From: JAYWAM01 sp043782425 | GTDB lineage: Bacteria > Pseudomonadota > Gammaproteobacteria > Burkholderiales > Usitatibacteraceae | Direction of reading: 5' to 3' | NCBI GenBank assembly: GCA_043782425.1 | Contig: JAYWAM010000105.1 | Location: forward strand, 1 to 17,153 | Length of the DNA stretch: 17,153 nucleotides | Shown: one piece after another, positions 1-8,496 of the stretch | Layout: each line of letters starts with the position of its first letter | Position numbering within the stretch: position 1 is the stretch's first letter | Program-made: the position numbers and the translations under genes | Notes under the pieces: generated by a model | What the model was told of the DNA's origin: nothing | Database searches by the model: none | What the model saw: only the letters and a program-made list of their open reading frames with translations

Positions 1-294
1 GCCCAGCGCATCGGGCGGCGCGTCCATCTGGCCCATCATCCGCTTCAGGTTCTCGTCATGCAGCTTGGCGAGTGCCTTCGCGTCCAGCTTGGGCGGCGGG
101 GGCGGGGGCGTGTCCTGTGGCGGCTTTTTGATTTCCTCGATTATCTTGGTTTCGATCGGTTGCTTGATGATCTCAACCACTTTGCGCGCCAGCCCGGTCA
201 CCAGGGCGTAACCGACTGCCAGGTGCAAGATGATGACAAAGGTAAGGCCGGCTAAATGTTTTGCCGGGTTTCTCTGCTGTTGTGCGAAATCCAC
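1..294 (-). CDS. tonB: TonB energy transducer, N-terminal part (runs off left edge)
   Basis: The first 98 codons of a TonB protein, which is anchored in the inner membrane and passes proton-motive energy from ExbB-ExbD to outer-membrane TonB-dependent receptors. I translated it from a GTG at 294, preceded by a good GGAGGG ribosome binding site. The product starts VDFAQQQRNPAKH, then has one membrane segment at about residues 13-36 with a histidine at 24, the place of the conserved TonB membrane histidine. A charged linker follows, then a proline-rich stretch at about 58-71, as expected for the periplasm-spanning region. The C-terminal receptor-binding domain lies outside the window. No exbB or exbD is visible. 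The 251 bases upstream contain no gene, so it probably has its own promoter. The family call is firm from N-terminal architecture; which receptors it serves cannot be seen. Confidence 0.85.
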   Translation of the reverse strand, partial: MDFAQQQRNPAKHLAGLTFVIILHLAVGYALVTGLARKVVEIIKQPIETKIIEEIKKPPQDTPPPPPPKLDAKALAKLHDENLKRMMGQMDAPPDALG

Positions 295-545
295 TCTTTC
301 CCTCCAGAAATTTTTCCCCGCTCGGTTTCCTGCTGAGCGCAGCACTGAACCAGTAACGGCCAGTAGGTCGAAAACCAGCCCAGAAACTATCAATCAGGCT
401 GGAAAATTCACCAGCCGCCCGCCTGAAAGACAGGTAGCTTACGCCAACTCGCGGATTCCAGCACGCCACCCCTTTTCGTGGACTTGGCGTGCCCAGGAAA
501 TTATTCCATTGTGGCACATCAGCGGTTTCGCGCTGAACCTTGGAT
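295..545. other. Intergenic region upstream of tonB with one strong hairpin
   Basis: This gap of 251 bases separates the exported-protein gene from tonB. It contains a perfect 8-base inverted repeat, GCACGCCA at 461-468 and TGGCGTGC at 485-492, with a 16-base loop. A smaller 6-base stem, TCAGCG/CGCTGA, lies at 519-536. Neither is followed by a T-run on the minus strand, so a classic intrinsic terminator is not shown. The hairpins may lie in the 3' end of the upstream transcript or in the tonB leader. I recognise no riboswitch class here. Confidence 0.35.
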
Positions 546-3473
546 TTACCTCTCCGGCCAGAGGCGGCTTCGCACCCAGCCATAGTCGGCGGAATACATT
601 TTCCCGTTGGCGCGCAGTTTACCCAATACTTGCGCCTTTGGCTGCTGCTTAACCATGTCGGTGCCTTCTCCGGCCTCGATCTGATGCTGCGCCGTCACCT
701 CCAGGTCGCGCCAGCCATTCGTTACGCTAGAGGATACCGTGAGCGTCAGCGCTACGCTGTCCATCGTATAAGCAGCATCGCTGGAGCCGCATCCATTACT
801 ACCCTGGGTGATGGTCCACATACTCATGGGCAGGTCTTTCAGCACCGGCTTGAGTTGCGCGCCCTCCTCAATAAAAAGCGAGAGATAGTTGTTCTCCCCG
901 CCCTCTGCGCACCTCGGGCCATAGCCTATGTTCATACGTACGCCCAATGCGCGCACGCCGGGCGCGAGGTTGTAGCGCGCCGTGTCGAGTTGCAGGCTGA
1001 ACTGACTAATGCGCGTGGTGGCGTCTTCCCCGATAGCGTCGCGGTAAAGGCTGTACAGCTTGCGCTGCTTGGCATCTATTACGGCAAGCACGAACTCTTT
1101 TTTATCTTCTGCGACAGCCGTATCCGGCTTGTCTTTCAGATCGTGGAACAGCGCCACGATAGTTCGCTCGGAATGCAGCGGGTGGGGTTTGCATACCAGG
1201 TCAATTACTTCGCCGTCGTGAGCGCGCTCGCGAAAGCTGATGCCTAAACTGTCTCCCAAAATAGAGCCGATCAGCATGGCATTGCAGGGGCGCTGTACGT
1301 CCAGGCTGTTCTCCGGTATCGCGGTCGCCATCAGTGCTGCGTTGGCAGGCAGGGTTTTGTGTATATCGGGCTGATGCTTCGTCCTGAGTGTATTGGAAAA
1401 ATAGGTCAGGGAATCGCCCTTGATTTCGCCCATGTCCGCCATCTTCGCCGAGCAGTCCATTTCGCGTTCCAGGTCGCTATCATCGCCCTGACACTGACGG
1501 AACGCTTCCGCCCACCACACTTCGAGATTGCCATCTTCATCCAGGTCGGAGACGTGCACAATTTTCCCGTAATCATGTTGACCGCTGAAGCGCTGCGGCA
1601 CGCCAACAAGGGTGAGAGTTTGCGCCTCGAACACTAAAAGCATGCGCGAACCGGTGTAAGGCCATACCGGGTGCGAAGGTTCATTGTTTATGTAGAGCTG
1701 CAACTCGACCAGTGACTTGCTATGACGTGGATGATTCCACCAGGTTGCGGTGTGTACCGAGCCTTTGCGGCGCTTCAAATCGTCGATGAAAGCCTGCATT
1801 TTTTTCTGCGCCGCGTCATTCATGCCCTGCACCAGTTTAGTCAGCCATGCGGCAATATCCGGCGGCGCGGTGTCCGATGCGGGCGGCAGTTGCAATGGCG
1901 TCGCATGAAATTGTGTTGCGTCGTTCAAGGTTAAACGGCTGTGCTTGAGCGTGAACTGCGCCGTCTGTGGCTCGGTAATCCACTTTTTGCAAACTTCGCG
2001 CTGCCAGTCCGGGGAAGGCGCGCCCTCCTGCTCGAAGCAGTTTTTGCCGTAATCAGTAAACTCGCTCAGTAGCGTCTCGTGCACCGCTCCCGATTCAATC
2101 TGGCCTAGCAAACCGAGATAACGCTGACGCAGTTCGCGCGCTTCCTGTGTTTCCCCCTGCTTGAGCCAATTCCAGTCTGGGCCTATGCACCATAAGCGCG
2201 GCTGATCGGTCAGACGCTGTAACGCGAAAGTCGCGCGCAATGCTTGATCCTTTGTCCACGCGGCGATTGCGTCACACGACGCCTGGTTGGCAAGGCTGTC
2301 CAGGTGCGCCAGCACCGCAGCTCGCACGCGCGGCGTCTTACCCACATTAAGGGAGAGGGCATACCAGGGATTGACGGGCTCGTTGTAATAATCAAGCGCG
2401 TAATAGTTCCATCCCTGCTTGAGCGCAGCGTCGAACATCAAGCGAAAACGCGACATCTGATCCAGCATCGTTGCTAGCGCTTGTGGTGGCCACGCTGACG
2501 GATTGCTGGCAATCGAGGTCAATTTCGCGCGCAGGAACGCCGCCTTGCGCAAGGCTGCATCAAAACGCGCTTCGCCTTCTTTGGCGCCGGGTTGGTATTG
2601 ATCGGCCGCTTTTTGCAGCGCGGGCAACGGGCCATCAGGCGCGACCTCGGACTCCAGCGCCTGGATAGCCTGGGCCAGATTTACATCTTCAGGAGACAGA
2701 CTGCTCCATAACAAAAGTATTAGCACGCAGTCGTCCGGCCCCGTGCCTTGACAACGGTTGCTTGCCAGAAAGCTGGCGAACTTTTTCCGCAACATGGGCG
2801 CCACCCTATTTCCAATTTCGCGCGCTTCTTTTTTGCTGATGGAAAGTTCTTCTTCTGTCCATACGTGTCTGCGGCGGGTTCCTTCGTGAATACATACACC
2901 AAAATCGATCTCACCCGAACTTTGACTCGCAATCGCCATGAAGTTATTGCCACCGTCATTGAGTCGCCGCGCAAAGGGGTTTTGGCTGGGTTTCAACCAG
3001 GCTATCCGCGGCATACATTTCCACAGTGTAAGGAAAGCGGCCGGTTCGTCTTGCCAGTTTGGGAATGGGCCCCACAAACGGTTTAAACCATCGCTTTTTG
3101 ACTGTGCAGCCGAGATTTCTTTCGGAAACCAGGAAGAAATCCTGGTTATGATGTCGGACGGTTTCTCGAACTTAAGAAGCGATCCCTGTCCTGCGAATAT
3201 CAGCCCGTTCTCGCGGATATTCTCGGGCTGCTGGATGAGTTCCGGCATCTGGTACAGCCGCTCGATGCGCGCTGGGGTCGCCTCGCGCACGGGAAAATTA
3301 CTCACCTGGCTCTCGTCCGTTTTTACCATAGCCTTGATCTCTTGGATCACCGCTGCAAATTCTGTAGGACTTAGCGGCGGCAAGGCGCCGGACTGGGCAT
3401 AGGCTAGAGAGGCAAAGCAAAACGCAGCGAATTGGGTGAGGAGAGGGAGGAGGGGAGTCGCGTATATTTTCAT
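546..3473 (-). CDS. Large exported protein of unknown function (975 aa)
   Basis: I do not recognise this protein. The start at 3473 was chosen because it opens directly with a Sec signal peptide: MKIYATPLLPLL, a hydrophobic core, then AYA before QSG, so signal peptidase I would cut after about residue 26. An in-frame ATG 24 codons upstream would put a hydrophilic tail before the signal and is less likely. The mature part is about 950 residues, with no membrane helix or lipobox that I can see, and has scattered cysteines. Residues 643-651 read DLDEDGNLE, a D-x-D-x-D-G calcium-loop or FG-GAP-like pattern. The region around 590-600 has histidines and tryptophans (TATWWNHPRH). It is therefore probably a periplasmic or secreted protein. 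The neighbours, a TonB gene downstream and a c-di-GMP enzyme upstream, do not fix a role. The long intact frame makes it a real gene. Confidence 0.75.
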   Translation of the reverse strand: MKIYATPLLPLLTQFAAFCFASLAYAQSGALPPLSPTEFAAVIQEIKAMVKTDESQVSNFPVREATPARIERLYQMPELIQQPENIRENGLIFAGQGSLLKFEKPSDIITRISSWFPKEISAAQSKSDGLNRLWGPFPNWQDEPAAFLTLWKCMPRIAWLKPSQNPFARRLNDGGNNFMAIASQSSGEIDFGVCIHEGTRRRHVWTEEELSISKKEAREIGNRVAPMLRKKFASFLASNRCQGTGPDDCVLILLLWSSLSPEDVNLAQAIQALESEVAPDGPLPALQKAADQYQPGAKEGEARFDAALRKAAFLRAKLTSIASNPSAWPPQALATMLDQMSRFRLMFDAALKQGWNYYALDYYNEPVNPWYALSLNVGKTPRVRAAVLAHLDSLANQASCDAIAAWTKDQALRATFALQRLTDQPRLWCIGPDWNWLKQGETQEARELRQRYLGLLGQIESGAVHETLLSEFTDYGKNCFEQEGAPSPDWQREVCKKWITEPQTAQFTLKHSRLTLNDATQFHATPLQLPPASDTAPPDIAAWLTKLVQGMNDAAQKKMQAFIDDLKRRKGSVHTATWWNHPRHSKSLVELQLYINNEPSHPVWPYTGSRMLLVFEAQTLTLVGVPQRFSGQHDYGKIVHVSDLDEDGNLEVWWAEAFRQCQGDDSDLEREMDCSAKMADMGEIKGDSLTYFSNTLRTKHQPDIHKTLPANAALMATAIPENSLDVQRPCNAMLIGSILGDSLGISFRERAHDGEVIDLVCKPHPLHSERTIVALFHDLKDKPDTAVAEDKKEFVLAVIDAKQRKLYSLYRDAIGEDATTRISQFSLQLDTARYNLAPGVRALGVRMNIGYGPRCAEGGENNYLSLFIEEGAQLKPVLKDLPMSMWTITQGSNGCGSSDAAYTMDSVALTLTVSSSVTNGWRDLEVTAQHQIEAGEGTDMVKQQPKAQVLGKLRANGKMYSADYGWVRSRLWPER

Positions 3474-3627
3474 GATTTTATGTTCTCGATTATTTTGACC
3501 ATCTGATTTGCAGCCGCGCTCGACAAGAACGCTCTCAGGCGTCAAATTACGCGCTATTCGTACCCGAATGGTGAGGGAGTGCTGCCAGAGCGATGGTGAA
3601 TTGTGGCGAAATTGTGATACAGCAGCG

Positions 3628-6078
3628 TCACGCCGCCGTGCGCTGTGACTTGAGCAGGGCGGTGGTTTCCAATCCGCTCAGCGGCTTGCTGAACAGGTAG
3701 CCCTGGAACGCATCGCAGCCATTGGCGCGCAGGAACTCCAGTTGCGGCAATTGTTCGACGCCCTCGGCGACGATGCGCAGATGCAGACGCTTGCCAATGG
3801 CGATGATGGCCTCGGTGATCGAGCAGCTATTGGCGTCGCCGGGGATCTGGCCGATAAAGCTGCGGTCTATCTTGAGCGTCTGCGCGGGCAAGCGCTTCAA
3901 CTGTCCGAGCGAAGAGTAACCGACGCCAAAATCGTCTATCGATACCGTTACGCCAAGCTGGCGCAGTGCGGTGAGGATTTCAATCGACTGATCGAGGTTG
4001 CGCATCGCCATGCTCTCGGTAATTTCGAGGTCGATGCGGCTTGCGTCAACGCCAGTTTCCACCAGGGCGGTCTTGATGGATGGCAGCAGTTTGCGCGATA
4101 TGTATTGCCGCGGACTGAGGTTTACCGACACCGAAAGATCATGGAAGCCGTCCTCGTTCCACGTCTTGATCTGCTTGCAAATGGTGAGAAAAACCCATTC
4201 ACCTAACTGTACGATAAGGCCCAGCTCTTCGGCCACCGAGATGAAATCCTTGGGGAAAATCTCCCCCACATTGGGATCGTTCCAGCGCAGCAGCGCTTCC
4301 ACGCCGATGATTTTCCCACTGGAGATATTCACCTGAGGTTGATAGCGCAGGAAGAATTCGTTTCTCTCTATGCCGCGGCGCAGGCGCGATTCGACTTCAA
4401 GCCGTTTGGAAAGCAGAAAGTTCAGGTCGCTGGTGAAAAAACGCATGGTGTTGCGCCCTGCATCTTTTGCCTGATACATCGCCGAATCGGCATTCTTGAG
4501 CATTTGCTTTACGTCGGCAGCGTCGTTGGGGTAATGACTGATGCCAATGGATGCGGTGATCACAATCTCCTGGCCGTCGGCGTTGATCGGCTTGGAGAGC
4601 TCGTTCAATATTTTATTGGATACTAACTGCGCTGATTCGGGCTTTTCAAGGTCGGGCAGCACGACGACAAATTCATCGCCGCCTTCGCGCGACACGGTAT
4701 CGCCTTCGCGCACCGCCGTCGTGAGACGCTTGGCGATATCGCACAACACCACGTCGCCGGCATCATGGCCGAGTGTATCGTTAACTTTCTTGAAGCGGTC
4801 GATGTCTATGAATAGCAGCGCCACATGGCGCTGCTGGCGGCGCGCCGCGAGGATTGCCTGATTGAGGCGGTCTTGCATCAAGCGGCGGTTGGGCAGGCCG
4901 GTAAGCGCGTCGTGGTGCGCCATGAAATGAATGGTGCGCTCGGTGTTGAAGCGCTCCGTCACGTCCTGCACCAGGGACGCGACGCCGATGAATCGCTCAT
5001 CGCTATCGACCAGCGGGGTGTTATACCACTCGGTATGGATGTTGGCGCCGCGCTTGGTAATATTGGCAAGATTTGCGCGCGTGCCTTCCCTGGTTTGCAT
5101 CAATTCCGCCCACATGGTGGCGAGGCGCTCGCTGTCCTGCTGGCCCGATACCAGTTTGTAGGCGCTCTCGCCTATCATTTCCGCACCGGCATAGCCGAAA
5201 ATGCCTTCTGCGGCGGGGTTCCACGCGGTGATGCGAAACTCCATGTCCCATTCGATGAGGCCTAGCGGCGTACGCTCCAGATGTAGGCGCAGGCGCTGCA
5301 ATGCGTGCAGCTCGGCGCGCTCCGCCTTGCGTCTGTCATGGGCCTCCTGCGCCAGGGCGGTGTTGGCTTCTTCGACGCGTAATTTTTCCTCCTTCAGCTT
5401 CAAGCCCATGAGTAAATTGTCGAAACGCGCCGACAGCGAATCGAGCAACGCGCGATGCACCTTGGTGTGCACCATCACCAGCAACAGCGTCAGCATTAAC
5501 AATGACGCCCCAATGACAGCGGTGGTTTTTACACCCGACAGCGCGAGCAGTATGCTCATCGGCGCCAGTGAGATGACCGCAGAAAAACCGAACAGGGTGC
5601 GATGCGGCGCGTAGTAGGCCACCGAGCCGGTGGTGAGCAGCGCTATGAGCATAATCACGGAAAGTTGCGTGACCTGCGCCTGGGGCAAAAGCACGGTGCC
5701 CATCGCCGCCCAGGTTAGCGCCATGACAATGCTGCCGACGGCGAAACGCTTTTCCCACGCTTTGAGTTTTTCAATTGACGGATCAACACCGATGAAAAGC
5801 TTATACAGTCCATAGCGCGCAAGCATGACAAGAAAGGCGAATACAAACCAGGCGAACAACAGGGGGCGTGACATCTCTTCCCAAAGGATGGCCCCGAGAA
5901 TGAATGTCACCATGAATTCGGCCAGATAGCCGACCAGAGAAAAGCGATAAAGCAGGCGTGTCTGCTCGGCAAAAATATGCTGCGAGACCAGCGCGCGATC
6001 TTGCGGTGTGATTGCGGCATGCTGAGCGCCGCCAGGCTCTGGGGAAAAGTGATTCAGCACTATTTCATTTGCCGCCAT
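3628..6078 (-). CDS. Membrane-bound PAS-GGDEF-EAL cyclic-di-GMP enzyme
   Basis: A bifunctional-type c-di-GMP protein of 816 residues: the GGDEF domain makes c-di-GMP from two GTP and the EAL domain hydrolyses it to pGpG. About six hydrophobic helices fill residues 40-215 (a MASE-like sensor region), then a short coiled linker, a PAS domain at about 260-375, GGDEF at 466-470 and EAL at 594-596. GGDEF is intact, and REGD sits five residues before it as an inhibitory RxxD I-site. The EAL signatures are all present: EALLRW, NLSPRQ, EITES, DDFGVGYSSL (V where T is usual), the lysine of LKIDRSF, EGVE and QGY. Both activities are therefore plausible; the net direction cannot be told from sequence. 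I chose the ATG at 6078; a TTG at 6093 would add five residues, and neither has a clear ribosome binding site. The likely role is switching between motile and sessile states. Confidence 0.92.
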   Translation of the reverse strand: MAANEIVLNHFSPEPGGAQHAAITPQDRALVSQHIFAEQTRLLYRFSLVGYLAEFMVTFILGAILWEEMSRPLLFAWFVFAFLVMLARYGLYKLFIGVDPSIEKLKAWEKRFAVGSIVMALTWAAMGTVLLPQAQVTQLSVIMLIALLTTGSVAYYAPHRTLFGFSAVISLAPMSILLALSGVKTTAVIGASLLMLTLLLVMVHTKVHRALLDSLSARFDNLLMGLKLKEEKLRVEEANTALAQEAHDRRKAERAELHALQRLRLHLERTPLGLIEWDMEFRITAWNPAAEGIFGYAGAEMIGESAYKLVSGQQDSERLATMWAELMQTREGTRANLANITKRGANIHTEWYNTPLVDSDERFIGVASLVQDVTERFNTERTIHFMAHHDALTGLPNRRLMQDRLNQAILAARRQQRHVALLFIDIDRFKKVNDTLGHDAGDVVLCDIAKRLTTAVREGDTVSREGGDEFVVVLPDLEKPESAQLVSNKILNELSKPINADGQEIVITASIGISHYPNDAADVKQMLKNADSAMYQAKDAGRNTMRFFTSDLNFLLSKRLEVESRLRRGIERNEFFLRYQPQVNISSGKIIGVEALLRWNDPNVGEIFPKDFISVAEELGLIVQLGEWVFLTICKQIKTWNEDGFHDLSVSVNLSPRQYISRKLLPSIKTALVETGVDASRIDLEITESMAMRNLDQSIEILTALRQLGVTVSIDDFGVGYSSLGQLKRLPAQTLKIDRSFIGQIPGDANSCSITEAIIAIGKRLHLRIVAEGVEQLPQLEFLRANGCDAFQGYLFSKPLSGLETTALLKSQRTAA

Positions 6079-6129
6079 GATGTGTTGTGCCAAAAAAAGC
6101 TGCTTGTAGCTACCAGCGGTCGAAAATAG

Positions 6130-6233
6130 AACGCTGATTACGCTGAGAGCTATGATTAAAGAAGATTGTTCATGTGAGATTTGAAAATTTATAGCTATCT
6201 GCGTTCATCATATTCATCAGCGTCATCTGCGTT
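6130..6233. repeat. Imperfect inverted repeat in the mutL upstream gap
   Basis: AACGCTGATTACGCTGA at 6130-6146 is matched in inverted orientation by TCAGCGTCATCTGCGTT at 6217-6233, 15 of 17 bases agreeing. The sequence between is AT-rich and includes TAGCTAT-like words. The pair lies in the divergent gap (6079-6368) between the GGDEF-EAL gene and mutL. It looks like a decayed dispersed intergenic repeat rather than an operator, because the arms are long and 70 bases apart. Confidence 0.5.
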
Positions 6234-6356
6234 CCAATGTATTTGATGGTTGTGGTTATGGCTGTATTAAGGCTATAGGCGCTTGTTTTTTCTGACGCTT
6301 GTGGTGCTTGTAATGCTTCAATCTCATACTATCACCACCCTGCGGCTGCGGCAAAG

Positions 6357-6362
6357 TATAAT
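6357..6362 (+). promoter_or_regulatory. Consensus -10 box (TATAAT) immediately before mutL
   Basis: A perfect TATAAT lies only 6 bases before the GTG start of mutL. Transcription would be expected to begin about 7 bases downstream, which is at the start codon itself, giving a leaderless mRNA. The sequence at the -35 position (around 6334-6339, ACCACC) does not match consensus. The upstream gene is on the other strand, so mutL needs a promoter in this gap. Confidence 0.45.
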
Positions 6363-6368
6363 TTCTGC

Positions 6369-8189
6369 GTGAATTTTCCATCTACTCTCCCCGACACCCG
6401 CAGCACACAGCGCGCCATCGAGGTTCTGCCTGAACTCCTCATCAACCAGATTGCGGCCGGGGAGGTCATCGAGCGTCCCGCCGCAGCACTCAAAGAGCTG
6501 CTCGAAAACAGTCTCGATGCCGGTGCGCAGCGCATTGATGTCGAATTGGCGCAAGGCGGAATGCAACTGATGCGCGTCAGCGACGATGGCGCAGGCATCG
6601 CCGGGGATCAGCTCGCGTTGGCGCTGGCGCGCCACGCCACCAGCAAGATTCGCAGTCTGGAAGATCTGGAAGGTGTCGTCAGCCTGGGTTTTCGTGGCGA
6701 GGCTTTGGCGAGCATTGCCGCAGTCGCGCGCCTTGCAATCGTCAGCCGCAGAAGCGATGCGCGTCATGCCTGGCGTATCGAGGCGCTGGCCGGCACGCTC
6801 GGCCCGCTTGAACCGGCGGCGCTCGATGCAGGCACGGTAATCAGCGCCGAGGATCTGTACTTCAACACCCCTGCACGGCGCAAGTTTCTTAAAACTGAAG
6901 CCACCGAGTTTGGGCATTGTGAAGACGCTTATTTGCGCCTCGCCCTCGGTGCGCCCGGCGTGGCGTTCACCTTGAGCCATAATGGGCGGCGTGTGAGCAG
7001 CCTCGCGGCAGGCTCGCTCGAAGTGCGCGTACGCCAATTGCTGGGCGACGATTTTGCCGCCGCCTCCATTGCTTTACAGGAGGCGGGAGCGGCATTCAGC
7101 CTGCGCGGTTTTATCGCCGCGCCGAGCTATTCGCGCGCGGGGCGCGACGCGCAATATTTTTTCGTCAATGGCCGCTTTGTGCGCGACAAGCTGGTGAGTC
7201 ACGCAGTGCGCAGCGCCTATGAGGATGTGCTGCATCATCAACGCCACCCTGCTTACGTTTTATTTCTCGACATCGACGCGGCTTTGGTGGATGTAAACGT
7301 ACATCCGGCCAAGAGCGAGGTGCGGTTTCGCGATTCGCGCGCCGTGCACCAGTTCATTTTTCATACGCTCAACAAGACGCTGGCCAAACCTGTCGCCACG
7401 CCGCAGTCCGGCGCTGCGGCGTTTTCCGCGCCGCCGCCGCCCGCTTTTTCACGGCAACCATCCTGGCAACCCTCGCTGGGCGTTGAACAGCCGCGCACGT
7501 TTTATGAAGTGATGTCGGGGCGCGGCGCTGCTTTGCCGCCTGCTGATCTGCGCAAGGGTGGCGCGCCGTCGCATGCGAGCGACATGCAGCAGGCTGAGAG
7601 CGGCATCCCGCCACTGGGGTTTGCACTGGCGCAACTGCACGGCGTTTACGTGCTGGCGCAGAACGACAAGGGCTTGGTGCTGGTCGATATGCACGCCGCG
7701 CATGAACGCATTGTTTACGAAAAACTCAAAAACGCCCTCGATTTGAACCGCCTGCCTTCGCAGCCTCTGCTTGTGCCGCTTGCCTTGGCCGTATCGGAGG
7801 GCGATACCGAACTGGTGCAAGACAGCGGCGATTTTTTTGCCGCGTTGGGATTCGAGCTCGCGGTGTTAAGCCCGCGCGAAGTGGTCTTGCGCGCGGTTCC
7901 CGCGACCCTTCCCAATCTCGATGCTCCCGCCATGTTGCGAGCACTGCTCGACGATGTGCGCGAATATGGCGCCAGCCGCGCCTTGACCGAACAACGCAAC
8001 GAGATTCTCAGCACCATGGCGTGCCACGGTGCGGTGCGCGCCAATCGCATGCTCGGCATCGCCGAAATGAACGCCCTGCTGCGCGAGATGGAACACACCG
8101 AGCGCTCAGGACAATGCAACCACGGCAGACCGACTTGGTATCAGGTTACGCTGGCTGAACTGGATAAGATGTTTATGCGCGGGCGCTGA
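6369..8189 (+). CDS. mutL: DNA mismatch repair protein MutL
   Basis: A complete MutL of 606 residues, the ATPase that links MutS mismatch recognition to strand incision and removal. The N-terminal GHKL ATPase shows INQIAAGEVIERP, the catalytic glutamate in ELLENSLDAG (E46), DDGAGI and GFRGEALASI, followed by NVHPAKSEVRF. A proline- and alanine-rich linker spans about 335-420. The C-terminal dimerisation domain has DMHAAHERIVYE at 440-451, fitting the endonuclease pattern DQHA(X)2E(X)4E with M for Q, and CNHGRP at 583-588, a metal-site motif of endonuclease-type MutL. It is therefore probably a nicking MutL, as in organisms without MutH. The GTG start lies just before the conserved N-terminus; no Shine-Dalgarno is evident, in keeping with the adjacent TATAAT box. 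miaA follows on the same strand after 307 bases. Confidence 0.97.
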   Translation: MNFPSTLPDTRSTQRAIEVLPELLINQIAAGEVIERPAAALKELLENSLDAGAQRIDVELAQGGMQLMRVSDDGAGIAGDQLALALARHATSKIRSLEDLEGVVSLGFRGEALASIAAVARLAIVSRRSDARHAWRIEALAGTLGPLEPAALDAGTVISAEDLYFNTPARRKFLKTEATEFGHCEDAYLRLALGAPGVAFTLSHNGRRVSSLAAGSLEVRVRQLLGDDFAAASIALQEAGAAFSLRGFIAAPSYSRAGRDAQYFFVNGRFVRDKLVSHAVRSAYEDVLHHQRHPAYVLFLDIDAALVDVNVHPAKSEVRFRDSRAVHQFIFHTLNKTLAKPVATPQSGAAAFSAPPPPAFSRQPSWQPSLGVEQPRTFYEVMSGRGAALPPADLRKGGAPSHASDMQQAESGIPPLGFALAQLHGVYVLAQNDKGLVLVDMHAAHERIVYEKLKNALDLNRLPSQPLLVPLALAVSEGDTELVQDSGDFFAALGFELAVLSPREVVLRAVPATLPNLDAPAMLRALLDDVREYGASRALTEQRNEILSTMACHGAVRANRMLGIAEMNALLREMEHTERSGQCNHGRPTWYQVTLAELDKMFMRGR

Positions 8190-8205
8190 CAAAAGGCAGG
8201 TGTAG

Positions 8206-8293
8206 GGCGGGCTTGTCCGCCAAAGCGTTGACCATTTCGGCGACCATTTCGTTGGCCACCGTTGCTCGGGCATGTTGCGGCGGACAAGTCCGC
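8206..8293. repeat. REP-like inverted pair (GCGGGCTTGTCCGCC type)
   Basis: GGCGGGCTTGTCCGCC at 8206-8221 is itself nearly palindromic. It is matched in inverted orientation by GGCGGACAAGTCCGC at 8279-8293, with one mismatch over 15 bases. It lies 16 bases after the mutL stop codon. This looks like a dispersed extragenic palindrome pair and could fold into a cruciform or a transcript-end hairpin. Confidence 0.6.
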
Positions 8294-8364
8294 TCCAGGC
8301 AAGCGTATTCATCACAACCCTATCAACTCATTCCATAAGCCGGATTAGCCGGAACCCAAGACGA

Positions 8365-8442
8365 TTCTCGCGCAAAGGCGCAAAGATGCCAAGAAAATCA
8401 ACCCCGTTTTTTTTCTTCGCGTCTTTGCGTCTTGGCGCGAAA
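8365..8442. repeat. Long imperfect hairpin repeat (CGCAAAGACGC-type)
   Basis: The arm at 8365-8397 (core GCGCAAAGATGCCAAGAAAA) and the arm at 8410-8442 (core TTCGCGTCTTTGCGTCTTGG) are inverted copies of each other over roughly 33 bases with a few mismatches. A 12-base spacer ending in T-runs separates them, and another T-run (8444-8451) follows. Repeats with this core are widespread in intergenic DNA of many bacteria. In RNA it would form a long stem followed by U residues, so it may also end mutL transcription. Confidence 0.6.
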
Positions 8443-8496
8443 ATTTTTTTTCTCACAAATTGCGAAGATTTAACTTGATAAGAGACTATTAACTAC

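Larger units (their letters stand above)
8190..8496. other. Intergenic region between mutL and miaA, filled by stacked repeats
   Basis: No gene is supported in these 307 bases. The region holds two inverted-repeat systems, listed separately, and a 12-base tandem in which GACCATTTCG occurs at 8230-8239 and 8242-8251. The final 50 bases before miaA are AT-rich and may hold its promoter, but no clear -35/-10 pair stands out. Confidence 0.6.

Noticed and set aside
295..545. Cobalamin or other riboswitch upstream of tonB
   Set aside because: I found hairpins but none of the conserved core words of known riboswitch classes, so there is no support beyond the gene context.
546..1247. Plus-strand open frames of 235 codons and less opposite the exported-protein gene
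   Set aside because: They are antisense shadows of a long, signal-peptide-bearing gene and have no domain features or start signals of their own.
3474..3545. Upstream in-frame ATG extension of the exported protein by 24 residues
   Set aside because: It would place a charged hydrophilic tail before an excellent signal peptide; the internal ATG at 3473 gives a normal exported protein.
6324..7037. Minus-strand 237-codon frame opposite mutL
   Set aside because: It is fully antisense to the conserved MutL ATPase domain; no independent support.
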